From DATBGO01 sp036558005 (GTDB lineage Bacteria > Actinomycetota > Actinomycetes > Streptosporangiales > Streptosporangiaceae), in contig DATBGO010000059.1 of the NCBI GenBank assembly GCA_036558005.1, positions 14,190-78,189 of the forward strand: a stretch of DNA of 64,000 nt, in the 5' to 3' direction. Position numbers and translations under genes: made by a program. Position 1 is the first letter of the stretch. Each line of letters begins with the position of its first letter. A model generated the notes under the pieces. That model saw nothing but the letters and a program-made list of their open reading frames with translations. It was not told the DNA's origin and did not search any database. Below, one piece after another: positions 33,519 to 42,329 of the stretch.

Positions 33519-34991
33519 GTGGCTGAGCGGGCCAGCATCGCGGCAGCTGACCTGGCCGACGCGGGGCCGCCTCCTCGCGGCGGGCTGATCCTGACCGTGA
33601 TCGCGACGTGCCAGCTCATGCTCGTCCTCGACGCGACGATCCTGAACATCGCCCTGCCGCGAATCCGCAGCGGCCTGGATCTGTCGGTCACCAGCCTTTC
33701 CTGGGTGGTCAACGCCTACACGCTGACGTTCGGCGGGCTGCTGCTGCTCGGCGGCCGGGTCGGCGATATCTGGGGACGGCGCCGGGCGTTCACCGCCGGG
33801 GTGCTGGTGTTCACGCTGGCCTCGCTGGCGGCCAGCCTGGCCACCACCGGCGGCTGGCTGTTCGCCGCCCGGGCCGCCCAGGGCGTCGGCGCTGCCCTGG
33901 CTTCCCCGGCGGCGCTGGCACTGATCGTCACCAGCTTCGCCGAAGGACCCGTCCGCAACCGGGCGCTGGGCGTATACGCCTCGGTGTCCGGCCTCGCGAT
34001 GGCACTGGGCATGGTGCTGGGCGGCGTGCTCACCTACTGGGCGTCCTGGCGGTGGGTGCTGTTCATCAACGTGCCGCCCGGGCTGGCGGTGGCCGGGCTC
34101 GCCCCGCTCGTGCTCGCCGAGTCCGCGCGGCAGCGCGGCCGCTTCGACCTGGGCGGCGCGGTCAGTGCCACCGGGGGCGCGACCGCGCTGGTCTACGGTT
34201 TCGTCCGGGCTTCGTCGGCCGGCTGGGCGGACCCGCGGACCGTGGCCGCGTTCCTGGCCGGCGCGGCGCTGCTGAGCGCGTTCGCCGTCATCGAGACGCG
34301 CGCCCGGCAGCCCATCGCACCGCTGCGCCTGATCACCAGCCGCCAGCGGGCCGCCGCGTTCCTGATCAGGCTCCTGGTCACCGCCGCGTTAATCGGCATG
34401 ATGTTCATGCTGACGCTGTTCGTGCAGGACGTCCTTGGCTACAGCCCGTTCCTGGCCGGGCTCGCCTTCCTGCCCTCGACGGTCACGATGGTCGCGGCCG
34501 GCCGGATCGCGCCCCGGCTGCTCGCCCGGCTCGGCCTGCGCCCGCTGACGATCTCCGGGGCCGTCCTGACCGCCGCCGGGATGGTGTGGGTGAGCCGGAT
34601 CTCGGCCAGCACCAGCTACCTGGCCGGGATATTCGGGCCGATGCTGCTGTTCGGGTTCGGCCTCGGCCTGCTGTTCGTGGCGGTCACCTACGCCGCGGTC
34701 GCGGGGGTGCGGGCGGAGGAATCCGGGGCCGCCTCCGGCCTGCTGAACTCGATGCAGCAGGCCGGCGGGGCGCTGGGCATCGCCACGATGGTGACGGTGG
34801 CCGGGCCCGCCGCGGTGGCCGGCGCGCACCTGCACCGGGCGGCACTGGTGGCCGGCATCAGCAGGGCGCTCCTGCTCGGGGTGGCCTACACCGGCTGTGT
34901 GCTGCTGCTCGCCCTGGTCAGGCAGGACGCGGAAGCGCCAGCCGGGCGGTCCCGCGGGCCGGCCGACAGCGAGGTTGACTTGCCCACATAG
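33519..34991 (+). CDS. MFS drug exporter, DHA2 (EmrB/QacA-like) family
   Basis: 490 residues with about 14 membrane helices. LDATILNIALPRI is motif D1 of DHA2 pumps, GGRVGDIWGRRRAF is motif A, and LGMVLGGVLTYWASWRWVLFINVPPG is motif C plus the conserved WRW-INVP segment. It exports hydrophobic compounds using the proton gradient. The GTG start overlaps the end of an 11-codon upstream frame (33491-33526), so the start is not certain. It stands alone between the reductase and an acyl-CoA ligase. Confidence 0.9.
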   Translation: MAERASIAAADLADAGPPPRGGLILTVIATCQLMLVLDATILNIALPRIRSGLDLSVTSLSWVVNAYTLTFGGLLLLGGRVGDIWGRRRAFTAGVLVFTLASLAASLATTGGWLFAARAAQGVGAALASPAALALIVTSFAEGPVRNRALGVYASVSGLAMALGMVLGGVLTYWASWRWVLFINVPPGLAVAGLAPLVLAESARQRGRFDLGGAVSATGGATALVYGFVRASSAGWADPRTVAAFLAGAALLSAFAVIETRARQPIAPLRLITSRQRAAAFLIRLLVTAALIGMMFMLTLFVQDVLGYSPFLAGLAFLPSTVTMVAAGRIAPRLLARLGLRPLTISGAVLTAAGMVWVSRISASTSYLAGIFGPMLLFGFGLGLLFVAVTYAAVAGVRAEESGAASGLLNSMQQAGGALGIATMVTVAGPAAVAGAHLHRAALVAGISRALLLGVAYTGCVLLLALVRQDAEAPAGRSRGPADSEVDLPT

Positions 34992-35172
34992 ATCCGGAAT
35001 GCTCGGGCTTGTGCCTGCCGTCGGGGAATGGTGCCTTACCGCGGCCCGCCTTCCCGCCAGGTTTCCCCGACCGGGAGTTCTCCCTGCCAGCCCGCCCAGC
35101 TGTGGCATTTGCGTTCCTTGAAAGCATGGCCGGCCAGGAGCATCTGGCCCGGCTGAACCGCGGAGGGGAAAG

Positions 35173-36792
35173 ATGAGCGAGGTTACCGAGGCGCGCCAGG
35201 CGTACCGCGAGACCGGATGGTGGCGGGATCAGACCTTCATCGACGACCTGCGGCGGAACGCCGCGCAGCAGCCGGCCAAGACGGCGGTGATCGGCCACAG
35301 CACCGATACCGGGCGGACCGACACGGTCGACTACGCGGAGCTGTCCCGGCTCACCGGCAGGATGGCCCACGGCCTGGCCGGCCTCGGGGTGCGCCGGGGC
35401 GAGTGGGTCGCGATCATGCTGCCCGACTGCTGGGAGATGTTCCCGCTCGCGCTGGCCTGCATCCAGGCGGGACTGCAGATCGTTCCCATCTCACCCGAGT
35501 TCCGGCGCGCCGAGATGGAGCACGCCTTCCGGCTCACCGGGGCCCGGCTGTTCATCACGGCCCCCGATTTCTCCGGCTTCCGCCCGGCCGAGGCGGCCAG
35601 GGAACTCGCGCGGGACGGCGGGCTGCCGGAGCAGATCGTCGTGTTCGGCGATGACCGGCCGGACGGCACGCTGTCGTTCGCCGAGCACTTCCTGGCCCCC
35701 GGGGAAACCGCGCAGAGCGAGCTGGCCGGCCGCTGCCTGACCCCGGACGAGCCATTCCTGCTCCTGTTCACCTCGGGCACGACCGGCACCACCAAGGCGG
35801 TGCTGCACAGCCAGAACACGCTGCATTCGAGCATCCGCGGCTACGCGGAGGCGCTCGGCCTGGACCACACGCTGGTCACGACCACGGCGCACAGCAACAT
35901 GTACTACGTGGGGCTGGTCGTCCGGCTGCTCACCACCGTGTTCCTCGGCGGCACCGCCGTCTGCCTGGAACGGTGGGATCCGGCCGCCAGCCTTGACCTG
36001 ATCGAGCGGCACGGCGTCACCACGTTCTACGGCTCACCGCACTTCATGCGCCAGCTGCTGGCCGCCGCGCGGTCCCGCCCGCTCCGCGACAGCCGCCTCA
36101 CCAGCGTCGTCTCGGGGTCGGCGCCAGTGCCGCCGCAGCTCGCCAGGCAGGCCAGGGAGGTGCTCGGCGTACGCCTGTACTCGCTGTGGGGGATGAGCGA
36201 GAACGGCGCGGTCACCTGCACCCGGCCCGACGACCCGCAGGACTGGGCCGCGCACAGCGACGGACGGCCCACCGGCGGCATGGAGGTCAGGATTGACCCG
36301 CTGCCCGGCCAGGACGACGGAGCCGGGCCGCTGTGGGTCCGGGGCGCGTCGCAGTGCCTGGGGTACTACAAGCAGGACGACATCTACGCCGCCTCGCTCG
36401 ACGCGCAGGGCTGGTTCGACACCGGTGACCTGGCCCGCTCCGACGGGCGGGGCGGGATCCGGATCACCGGCCGGGCCAAGGACATCATCATCCACCAGAG
36501 CTCGAACCTGCCGGTGGCGGAGATCGAGGCGCTGCTCGGCAACCACCCGAAGGTGGCGGACGTGGCGCTGATCGGAATTCCCGATCCGGAGACCGATGAG
36601 CGGGCCTGCGCGATCGTGACCGCCGCGGGCGGCACCCCGCCGACGCTCGGGGAACTTCGCGATTACCTGCGCGACGCGGGGATGAGCGACTGGTGCTGGC
36701 CGGACCGGCTTGAGGTGATCGACGCCATGCCCCGCAACGCCATGGGCAAGATCCGCAAGGTCGACCTCCGGACGCGCTTCCGGACGCCCTGA
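35173..36792 (+). CDS. AMP-dependent acyl-CoA synthetase/ligase (ANL superfamily)
   Basis: 539 residues, AGGGGAAAG before the ATG. FTSGTTGTTKAVLHS (about 197-211) is the P-loop, YSLWGMSENG the A5 motif, GWFDTGDLARSD A7, GRAKDIIIHQSSNLPVAEIE A8, and NAMGKIRKVDLR carries the A10 catalytic Lys. It activates a carboxylic acid as the adenylate and then the thioester. The substrate cannot be read; cyclohexanecarboxylate- or aryl-CoA-ligase-like enzymes have similar lengths. It is convergent with a methyltransferase gene. Confidence 0.92.
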   Translation: MSEVTEARQAYRETGWWRDQTFIDDLRRNAAQQPAKTAVIGHSTDTGRTDTVDYAELSRLTGRMAHGLAGLGVRRGEWVAIMLPDCWEMFPLALACIQAGLQIVPISPEFRRAEMEHAFRLTGARLFITAPDFSGFRPAEAARELARDGGLPEQIVVFGDDRPDGTLSFAEHFLAPGETAQSELAGRCLTPDEPFLLLFTSGTTGTTKAVLHSQNTLHSSIRGYAEALGLDHTLVTTTAHSNMYYVGLVVRLLTTVFLGGTAVCLERWDPAASLDLIERHGVTTFYGSPHFMRQLLAAARSRPLRDSRLTSVVSGSAPVPPQLARQAREVLGVRLYSLWGMSENGAVTCTRPDDPQDWAAHSDGRPTGGMEVRIDPLPGQDDGAGPLWVRGASQCLGYYKQDDIYAASLDAQGWFDTGDLARSDGRGGIRITGRAKDIIIHQSSNLPVAEIEALLGNHPKVADVALIGIPDPETDERACAIVTAAGGTPPTLGELRDYLRDAGMSDWCWPDRLEVIDAMPRNAMGKIRKVDLRTRFRTP

Positions 36793-36806
36793 GCGCGCCG
36801 GTGACG

Positions 36807-37613
36807 CTACTTCCTGACCGCCCCGATCACCTGGCTCAGGTAGGAGATGATCCGGCGCCGGGTCTGCCACAGCTCGTAGCGGACGTCGACCTCCCGGTCG
36901 TCCACGCTCCAGTACGCCGGATCGAGGACCTCGCGCACATCGCCGATCCACCGGTCCCGGCTCGTGTAGTGCTCGTCGAAATGCATCGGGCTCGAGATCA
37001 CCAGCAGCCCGCCCGGCCGCACCAGGTGCCGCAGTTCGCCCACGAGCGCGACCGGGTCGTCCACCCGGTCGAGTACGTTCGCGCACGTCACGAGGTCGAA
37101 ATAACCCTGCGGCCGGGGCACGTCCGGCGCGGTGACCTGGTAGACGAACGCCTGCGGGACCGGCTTGGGCAGCCGGGCCGGCTCGACCCGCCGGTGGGTG
37201 GGCCGCAGGACGTCGTCTGGCATCGGCATCCACCGGTCGAAATCCTCGCCGAGCAGCAGCCGCCGGGCCCACGTGCAGAACGCGGTCGACGGCTCGGCGA
37301 GCACCAGCTCCTCCGCGCCAGGCAGGCGGCTGGCCAGTTCGTGCACCAGGCGGCCGGTGCTGCCCCCGACGTCACAGCCTCGCCGCACCTCCAGCCCCAG
37401 GCCGGCCGCCCAGGCAGCTGTCACGGCCGCGGCCCGCTGGTAGAAGTGACCCGGCCTGCCGTCGCCGATAAGGCCATCGGGCTCCAGCACCCGGGGCTCG
37501 GGCGGGGCCGGCTGCCCGTCGGGAAACAGGACGTCTCCCCACTCGGCGCGCAGGTAGATCGCCTGGTACTCCAGCGAGGCGTAACGGTCGGCGTAGACAA
37601 GGGATGCACTCAC
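36807..37613 (-). CDS. SAM-dependent methyltransferase-like protein
   Basis: 268 residues if the GTG at 37613 is used (starts VSASLVYADRYASLEYQAIYL); no strong ribosome site is visible. GCDVGGSTGRLVHELASRLPGA is a motif I variant, ELVLAEPS motif II, YFDLVTCANVLDRVDDP motif IV, and LRHLVRPGGLLVISSPMHFDEHYT the end of the Rossmann sheet. Frame upstream of 37613 overlaps a different small gene and is not real. The product is unknown; the fold points to O- or C-methylation of a small molecule. Confidence 0.8.
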   Translation of the reverse strand: MSASLVYADRYASLEYQAIYLRAEWGDVLFPDGQPAPPEPRVLEPDGLIGDGRPGHFYQRAAAVTAAWAAGLGLEVRRGCDVGGSTGRLVHELASRLPGAEELVLAEPSTAFCTWARRLLLGEDFDRWMPMPDDVLRPTHRRVEPARLPKPVPQAFVYQVTAPDVPRPQGYFDLVTCANVLDRVDDPVALVGELRHLVRPGGLLVISSPMHFDEHYTSRDRWIGDVREVLDPAYWSVDDREVDVRYELWQTRRRIISYLSQVIGAVRK

Positions 37614-37721
37614 CCGAAAATCGTACGTTACCGCCCGTTCCCGGCGAAGCCGACGCCACACCAGCCTGGGCGGCACGCCATTCCCGCCGGTGAGCCCGGG
37701 CAGTGCCGGGCATCGGCGCCG

Positions 37722-37755
37722 CACCTGTGCGCGGCGGTGCTGCCGCGCACAGGTG
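37722..37755 (-). terminator. Hairpin terminator after the WRFCNKC mini-protein
   Basis: A perfect 14-bp stem (37722-37735 with 37742-37755) and 6-base loop lie 11 bases past the stop of the minus-strand mini-protein gene. Confidence 0.75.
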
Positions 37756-37765
37756 AGCGTGGTAG

Positions 37766-37942
37766 CTACTCGGTGCCGGGGTATCCGACCGGATTGGCGG
37801 GCAGCAGGAAATCCCAGCTCCCGGTCGCGTCGTGCGCCCCGCCGGCCGCGCAGTGGCCGTTGCTGTTGGGATCGCCGTTCCAGTACAGCGAATAGCACTT
37901 GTTGCAGAATCGCCAGTCGGGCTGGGCTGCGGGAATAGCCAT
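37766..37942 (-). CDS. Mini-protein with WRFCNKCYSLYWNGDP motif
   Basis: 58 residues from the ATG at 37942 (GGAAAGGAAG upstream). The sequence WRFCNKCYSLYWNGDPNSNG, then HCAAGGAHDA and SWDFLLP, matches a Cys-containing module found alone or as repeats at the ends of secreted actinomycete proteins. CxxC plus a later CxxxxxH may bind zinc. No signal peptide is present here. It has its own terminator and probably its own promoter. Function unknown. Confidence 0.7.
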   Translation of the reverse strand: MAIPAAQPDWRFCNKCYSLYWNGDPNSNGHCAAGGAHDATGSWDFLLPANPVGYPGTE

Positions 37943-38026
37943 GAAAATCGCTTCCTTTCCTGATGCCGTTCGCGGGGTGCGTGCAATCACCAGAAACGGA
38001 GACACTGGCGCGGAGCCTGATACACC

Positions 38027-39415
38027 TCACAGCGCGCCGCTCAGCGCGAGCAGGACGCCGGCGGCGCCGCTGATGCCACCCAGGAACCGGCCGACTTCCA
38101 TGTTCTCGTTGGGCGCGTGGTTGCGCTCGTCGGCGTTCGCCAGCGGCACGCCATAACACGGAACGCCAAGCGTGTCGGCGAACTCGGCAATCGGCAGGCT
38201 GCCGCCAAGCGCCGGGATCAGCAACGGCTTCTCACCGAGCCCGGCGCTGGCCCCGCGGATGACAGCCTCGGTGTAGGGCGTCTCCGGCAGCGTCCGCTGC
38301 GGTTCCATCGTCGCGCCGAAGGTGACCTTGATCTCCGGGTCGTGCGCCGCGACGTGAGCCCGGATCGCCGCGATCACGTCCGTGGTGCGCTGCCCGCCGA
38401 CCAGCCGCATGTCGCACTTCGCCACCGCCACGTTGGGGATGACCGTCCGATGGTCGCCGGCGTCCTCGCAGCTGATCGAGTTGATCGTGAACGTGGGCTG
38501 GCTGAGGCGCTGATAGAAGCCGAGATCGGCGGGCGGTTCCATCGTGTCCACGCCGATCTGGCGCAGCACGCCGGTCACGTCGGCCGGCATCGCGTCCAGC
38601 GCGGCCAGCTCACCCGCCGACAGCGGCGCCAGGCCAGCGCGGGTGCCATCGATCAGCACCGTGCCGTCCGCGGTGCGCATCGAGGCGAGCAGGTGGACGA
38701 GCCGCCAGGCCGGGTTCGGCGCCACTCCGCCCCAGTTGCCGGAGTGCAGCGGGGAGTTCGCTCCGCTGGCGCGCAACTGGAACGCGACGATGCCGCGCAC
38801 GCCGAGGACCACCGTGGCCCGGCCCGACTCGTGCACCGGGCCGTCGCTCCACACCGCGAGGTCGGGGCGGCCAGGCGCGCCCGGCGGGAACCGCCGGCCG
38901 ATGGCGGCGGCCAGGTTCGGGCTGCCGATCTCCTCCTCGCCGTCCAGCACGAACGTAACCCGGCACGGCAGGTCGCCGGCCGCCTCCCGCAGCGCGCGCA
39001 GCGCCAGGAGCTGGGCGAGGTGCTGGCCCTTGTTGTCGCCCGTGCCCCGGCCGTACATCCGGCCGTCCCTGATGTCGGGCTCGAACGGCGGCGTGTGCCA
39101 GTCGCCGAGCGGGCCGGGCGGCTGAACGTCATAGTGGCCGTAGATGAGCACGTGCGGCGCGTCCGGCGGGCCGCCGGCGGTCCCGAGCACCAGCGGATGA
39201 CCGCCGGTCTCGATCACTTCCGGGGCCAGGCCGCACCGGCGGGCCAGATCAGCCGCGTAGCCGGTGGCGGCGGGGAAGCCCGTCCCGTCGCGGCTCACGC
39301 TCGGCTGCCGGATCCAGTCCGCCCATTCCCCGGTCAGTTCCTCGTGCCGGGCGGCGACCCACTGCCCGACGCCCGTCAGCACGGCCTGGCCATCAACCTG
39401 GGTCATGAGGGGCAC
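38027..39415 (-). CDS. M20-family metallopeptidase (dipeptidase-like)
   Basis: 462 residues (GTG 39415; an ATG at 39406 is equally possible). VLIYGHYDVQPPGPL carries the first zinc His/Asp, YGRGTGDNKGQHLAQL the bridging Asp, FVLDGEEEIGSP the catalytic Glu and metal Glu, and NERNHAPNENM-like DERNHAPNENMEV the last His. The lid (dimerisation) domain with VRGIVAFQLRASG is present. It resembles CNDP/dipeptidase-type M20 enzymes, acting in the cytoplasm on peptides or N-acyl amino acids. Transcribed away from the divergent Rieske oxygenase gene. Confidence 0.93.
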   Translation of the reverse strand: MPLMTQVDGQAVLTGVGQWVAARHEELTGEWADWIRQPSVSRDGTGFPAATGYAADLARRCGLAPEVIETGGHPLVLGTAGGPPDAPHVLIYGHYDVQPPGPLGDWHTPPFEPDIRDGRMYGRGTGDNKGQHLAQLLALRALREAAGDLPCRVTFVLDGEEEIGSPNLAAAIGRRFPPGAPGRPDLAVWSDGPVHESGRATVVLGVRGIVAFQLRASGANSPLHSGNWGGVAPNPAWRLVHLLASMRTADGTVLIDGTRAGLAPLSAGELAALDAMPADVTGVLRQIGVDTMEPPADLGFYQRLSQPTFTINSISCEDAGDHRTVIPNVAVAKCDMRLVGGQRTTDVIAAIRAHVAAHDPEIKVTFGATMEPQRTLPETPYTEAVIRGASAGLGEKPLLIPALGGSLPIAEFADTLGVPCYGVPLANADERNHAPNENMEVGRFLGGISGAAGVLLALSGAL

Positions 39416-39493
39416 CCGTTCCTAGCCCGCGACGTCCTTGTACCACTGATTACCATCGATTCCTGGCCGACTGTAGGGCTGGATGGGGTGGCG

Positions 39494-40498
39494 ATGAATT
39501 CACCGGGAGTGTTCGCGGACCTGGCTACTCAGCGCGCGTGCTGGCATCCGGTCGCGTTCGCCAGCCAGGTCGCTGACCGCCCCGCGCACGCCGACCTGCT
39601 CGGTGAGCCGCTGGTGGTCTGGCGCGGGGCTGACGGCGCGGCCCGGGTGATGTCGGATCTGTGCGTGCACCGCGGCACCGCGCTGTCGCTGGGCCGGATC
39701 CAGGGCGACGAGCTGGTGTGCGCCTACCACGGCTGGCGGTACGGCGCTGACGGCCGGTGCGTGGCGATCCCGCAGAAGGAGGATCCGGCGGTGGTCCCGG
39801 CCAAGGCCCGGGTCCGCGCGTTCCGCGCGCAGGAACGGTACGGGCTGATCTGGGTCGCGCTGGAGGAGCCCCGGTGGCCGCTGCCCGAAGTCGCCGAGCT
39901 GGAAGACGGCGACTGGGCGATCGTGGCGGCCGGGCCGTACCAGTGGCGCTGCGACGCGGCCAGGCAGGTGGAGAACTTCACCGATTTCGGGCACTTCCCC
40001 TGGGTGCATCCCGGGCTGCTCGGCGACCCGCGGCGGCCGGTGGTTCCCCGTCATCAGGTGCATGCCGGCGGGCACGTGCTGCGGTATGAGATCGTCCGCC
40101 CGGAGGCAGCCAACACCGAGGACTTCCCGGTGTTCGGCAACGAGCAGGCCGGGCCGCCGGAACGGCGCAGCCGCTACGAACTGCACCTGCCGTACACGAT
40201 CGTGCTGCGGCTGGGCTGGGGCGGGCAGCGCGGCATGGTGTATTTCTTCGCCTCACAGCCCGTCGCCGCCGACCGCTGCGCGGGCTATGTGGTCATCGGC
40301 CGCAACTACAACACCGATCAGCCCGATAGGGTCATCCGCGAGTTCGAGGACACCATCTTCGGCCAGGACCAGGTCGTGGTCGAATCACAGCAGCCCGAGC
40401 GCGTGCCGTTCGACCTGGCCGCCGAACTTCACCTGCGCTTCGACGCCGTCGCCGTCGCCTACCGCAAGGCCATGCGCGACCTAGGCCTGGCCGGTTAG
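39494..40498 (+). CDS. Rieske [2Fe-2S] non-heme iron oxygenase, terminal oxygenase subunit
   Basis: 334 residues from the ATG at 39494; the very long frame upstream is antisense to the M20 gene. CVHRG (about 56) and CAYHGW (about 75) supply the two Cys and two His of the Rieske cluster. ENFTDFGHFPWVHPGLLGD holds the bridging Asp and two His ligands of mononuclear iron. The protein resembles single-component O-demethylases or hydroxylases that need a separate reductase, and none is encoded nearby. The stop overlaps the convergent DUF899 stop. Confidence 0.92.
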   Translation: MNSPGVFADLATQRACWHPVAFASQVADRPAHADLLGEPLVVWRGADGAARVMSDLCVHRGTALSLGRIQGDELVCAYHGWRYGADGRCVAIPQKEDPAVVPAKARVRAFRAQERYGLIWVALEEPRWPLPEVAELEDGDWAIVAAGPYQWRCDAARQVENFTDFGHFPWVHPGLLGDPRRPVVPRHQVHAGGHVLRYEIVRPEAANTEDFPVFGNEQAGPPERRSRYELHLPYTIVLRLGWGGQRGMVYFFASQPVAADRCAGYVVIGRNYNTDQPDRVIREFEDTIFGQDQVVVESQQPERVPFDLAAELHLRFDAVAVAYRKAMRDLGLAG

Positions 40499-41274
40499 CG
40501 GGCCGGCCCGGGATCGTACTCGTCGTGGCGGCGCCACCAGTGGCCGGTCTCGTCGCGCCCGCGCGGCGCGCGGTCAAGCCACTGGTACATGCCCCACAGG
40601 CCGTCCAGCCCGCGCGCGTACGCCGAGTAGGTGTGGTAGACGACGCCGTCTTCGAGCGCGAAGGCGCTCATGCCCGGCCCTTCGCGCCGGTAGGTCTCCC
40701 AGTCCGTGCCCACGATCGACTCGGTCCACGCGCTCAGGGATCCCTCCTGGCCGGCCGGCGGCCGCAGGTCCATCTCCCGGAAGTTGTACTCGACTGCTCC
40801 CGACAGCCACTGCTCCCTGGTGACCGCCGCCTGGAAGTCGTAGTTGAAGTCGCTGCCAGCTGACGACGCCCAGGGGAAGGTCCATCCCATCCGCTGCCTG
40901 TACGCCTGCAGGTTCGGCAGCGGGGCCCGCGACACCGCGCACAGCGTGACGTCGTGATTCGCGAGGTGGATCACCGACCCGTTGAAGCCGTCGGCGATCG
41001 CCGAGCAGGACGGGCAGCCCGCGGTGTAGTCGGGCCCGAACATGAAGTGATAGGTGAGCAGCTGCGAGCGGCCCTGGAACAGGCCGGCGAGGGACGCCGG
41101 GCCCTGGTCGGTCTCGAACCGGTATTCCTTGCCGACCGGCACCCAGGGCAGCTCCTGGCGCCGCCGCGCCAGTTCGTCGCTGCGCCGCGTCAGCTCTTTC
41201 TCCGCATCGAGCAGCTCCAGCCGGGCGGCAAGCCACTCTTCACGTGTCCCGGTCTTGTGACTGGTCATTGTCAT
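40495..41274 (-). CDS. DUF899 thioredoxin-like protein
   Basis: 259 residues. EYRFETDQGPASLAGLFQGRSQLLTYHFMFGPDYTAGCPSCSAIADGFNG shows the DUF899 signature: a thioredoxin fold with CxxC as CPSC at the redox position. The rest (FYRQRMGW-type RQRMGWTFPWASSAGSDFNYDF) is also typical. Family members are often near DUF1326/DUF2182 proteins and may handle thiols or metal. Here it is 63 bp downstream of the broken DUF2182 gene on the same strand. Confidence 0.9.
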   Translation of the reverse strand: MTMTSHKTGTREEWLAARLELLDAEKELTRRSDELARRRQELPWVPVGKEYRFETDQGPASLAGLFQGRSQLLTYHFMFGPDYTAGCPSCSAIADGFNGSVIHLANHDVTLCAVSRAPLPNLQAYRQRMGWTFPWASSAGSDFNYDFQAAVTREQWLSGAVEYNFREMDLRPPAGQEGSLSAWTESIVGTDWETYRREGPGMSAFALEDGVVYHTYSAYARGLDGLWGMYQWLDRAPRGRDETGHWWRRHDEYDPGPAR

Positions 41275-41337
41275 CTTCCTTCTCTCGTCTCTTCCTGCTG
41301 TCAGGCAGCTGGTATGGCCCGCGGCGCCGGCAGCGCC

Positions 41338-42045
41338 TCACATCGGCGGCATCAGCCCGGGCACCGACGAAGGCGCGAGGAGGATCCAGGCACCAAGCCC
41401 CGCGATCGCGAGCGCCAGCGGCACATCGGCGGCGGCTCTGGCGGGCAGCGGCTTCTGGGCCAGGACCAGCACGGCGATCACCGACATCCAGGTGACGCTC
41501 ATGACCCCCAGCGCGACCAGCATGGCCATCAGCCCGATACTCGAGCCGGCGCAGCAGAGCCCGAACCCGTATCCAGAGCGGACGCCGCCGCGGCACAGCC
41601 GGCGCAAGCGCCGGTTGAGCGGCGTGAGCTCATAGGCGCCGGCCGCGATTGTCACCGCGCCGGCGGCGACTGACCCGTGCGGCCGGTACAGCGCGTACAC
41701 CGCGGCGCCCGCCAGTGCCCAGACCGTCAGGTAGGACCCGATGAACAGCGGCACGGCGCGCACTGCGCCGCCGGCCTGAGCGCGTCTCAGCACCGCCGGG
41801 GCCGCGCCCGGCAGCATCATCGCCGCCATCATCAGCACTCACACGCCGATGAAGGACGCGAATGAGCCGAGCCTGGTCGGCACTCCCATGTCCATCCCGC
41901 GCATCTGCCAGACGGCGATGCCCCAGGACGCGGCGGCGAGCCCGAGCGTCGCCGTCAGCACGGCCGCCATCGCGGCCGCGCTGACCGGTGGCCTGGCCGT
42001 CGTCCTGGCGGTCGTGACGGTGGCGGTGGATCCGTGATCAGTCAT
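41338..42045 (-). pseudogene. DUF2182 membrane protein interrupted by an in-frame TGA
   Basis: Two frames, 41839-42045 and 41338-41838, are contiguous in the same phase and separated by one TGA (41839-41841). The first part ends WGIAVWQMRGMDMGVPTRLGSFASFIGV and the second begins VLMMAAMMLPGAAPAV; intact DUF2182 proteins have Trp at this place, so TGG to TGA is the simplest change. Joined, the product would be 234 residues with six helices, the usual size. The ATG at 42045 follows GGGAA. The second part may be re-initiated at the GTG right after the stop, so residual function is possible. Confidence 0.85.
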
Positions 42046-42142
42046 GATGTTCCCGGGTTTGGCTGAGCGGGGCTGGCAGGTCCGTGATCGCCCCGGCCGA
42101 TCGATGCGATCAGGGAATGCCATGACAGCCCCTCGGCAAGTA

Positions 42143-42183
42143 GCAACCAGTTGGTTGCGACCTTATAGCAACCTGTTGATTGC
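42143..42183. promoter_or_regulatory. Two 16-bp operator palindromes in the DUF2182 promoter
   Basis: GCAACCAGTTGGTTGC (42143-42158) has perfect 7-bp arms; GCAACCTGTTGATTGC (42168-42183) is a looser copy, 25 bp away. The second sits between the -35 and -10 boxes and the first covers the expected transcript start, so a dimeric repressor would shut the promoter. No matching regulator gene is adjacent. Confidence 0.72.
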
Positions 42184-42188
42184 GTCAA
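42160..42188 (-). promoter_or_regulatory. Sigma-70 promoter reading into the DUF2182/DUF899 genes
   Basis: Reading leftward: TTGACG (42188-42183), a 17-bp spacer and TAAGGT (42165-42160), about 115 bases from the ATG at 42045. Confidence 0.65.
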
Positions 42189-42329
42189 CATCTCCCGTCG
42201 GGAGCCAGCGAGTCACGGGGGTGCGACCTGCGGTTTGCGATGCGCTGTGACAGCGGGGACAGCGATCCGGCCTATCGGGCAATAGCCGGTGAGTGTCCGC
42301 CGTCGAAGGGACAGAGATGGGAGATTGCG

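Noticed and set aside
33491..33526. Eleven-codon frame before the MFS exporter as a regulatory leader peptide
   Set aside because: No ribosome site or attenuator structure was found, and the overlap with the GTG start can be chance.
38117..39493. Long 5' extension of the Rieske oxygenase frame
   Set aside because: It is antisense to the M20 peptidase and shows no family features; a good ATG with ribosome site is at 39494.
41839..41841. TGA recoded as an amino acid (selenocysteine or tryptophan)
   Set aside because: No SECIS-like context was evident, and TGA is used as a normal stop in many genes here; a nonsense change is simpler.
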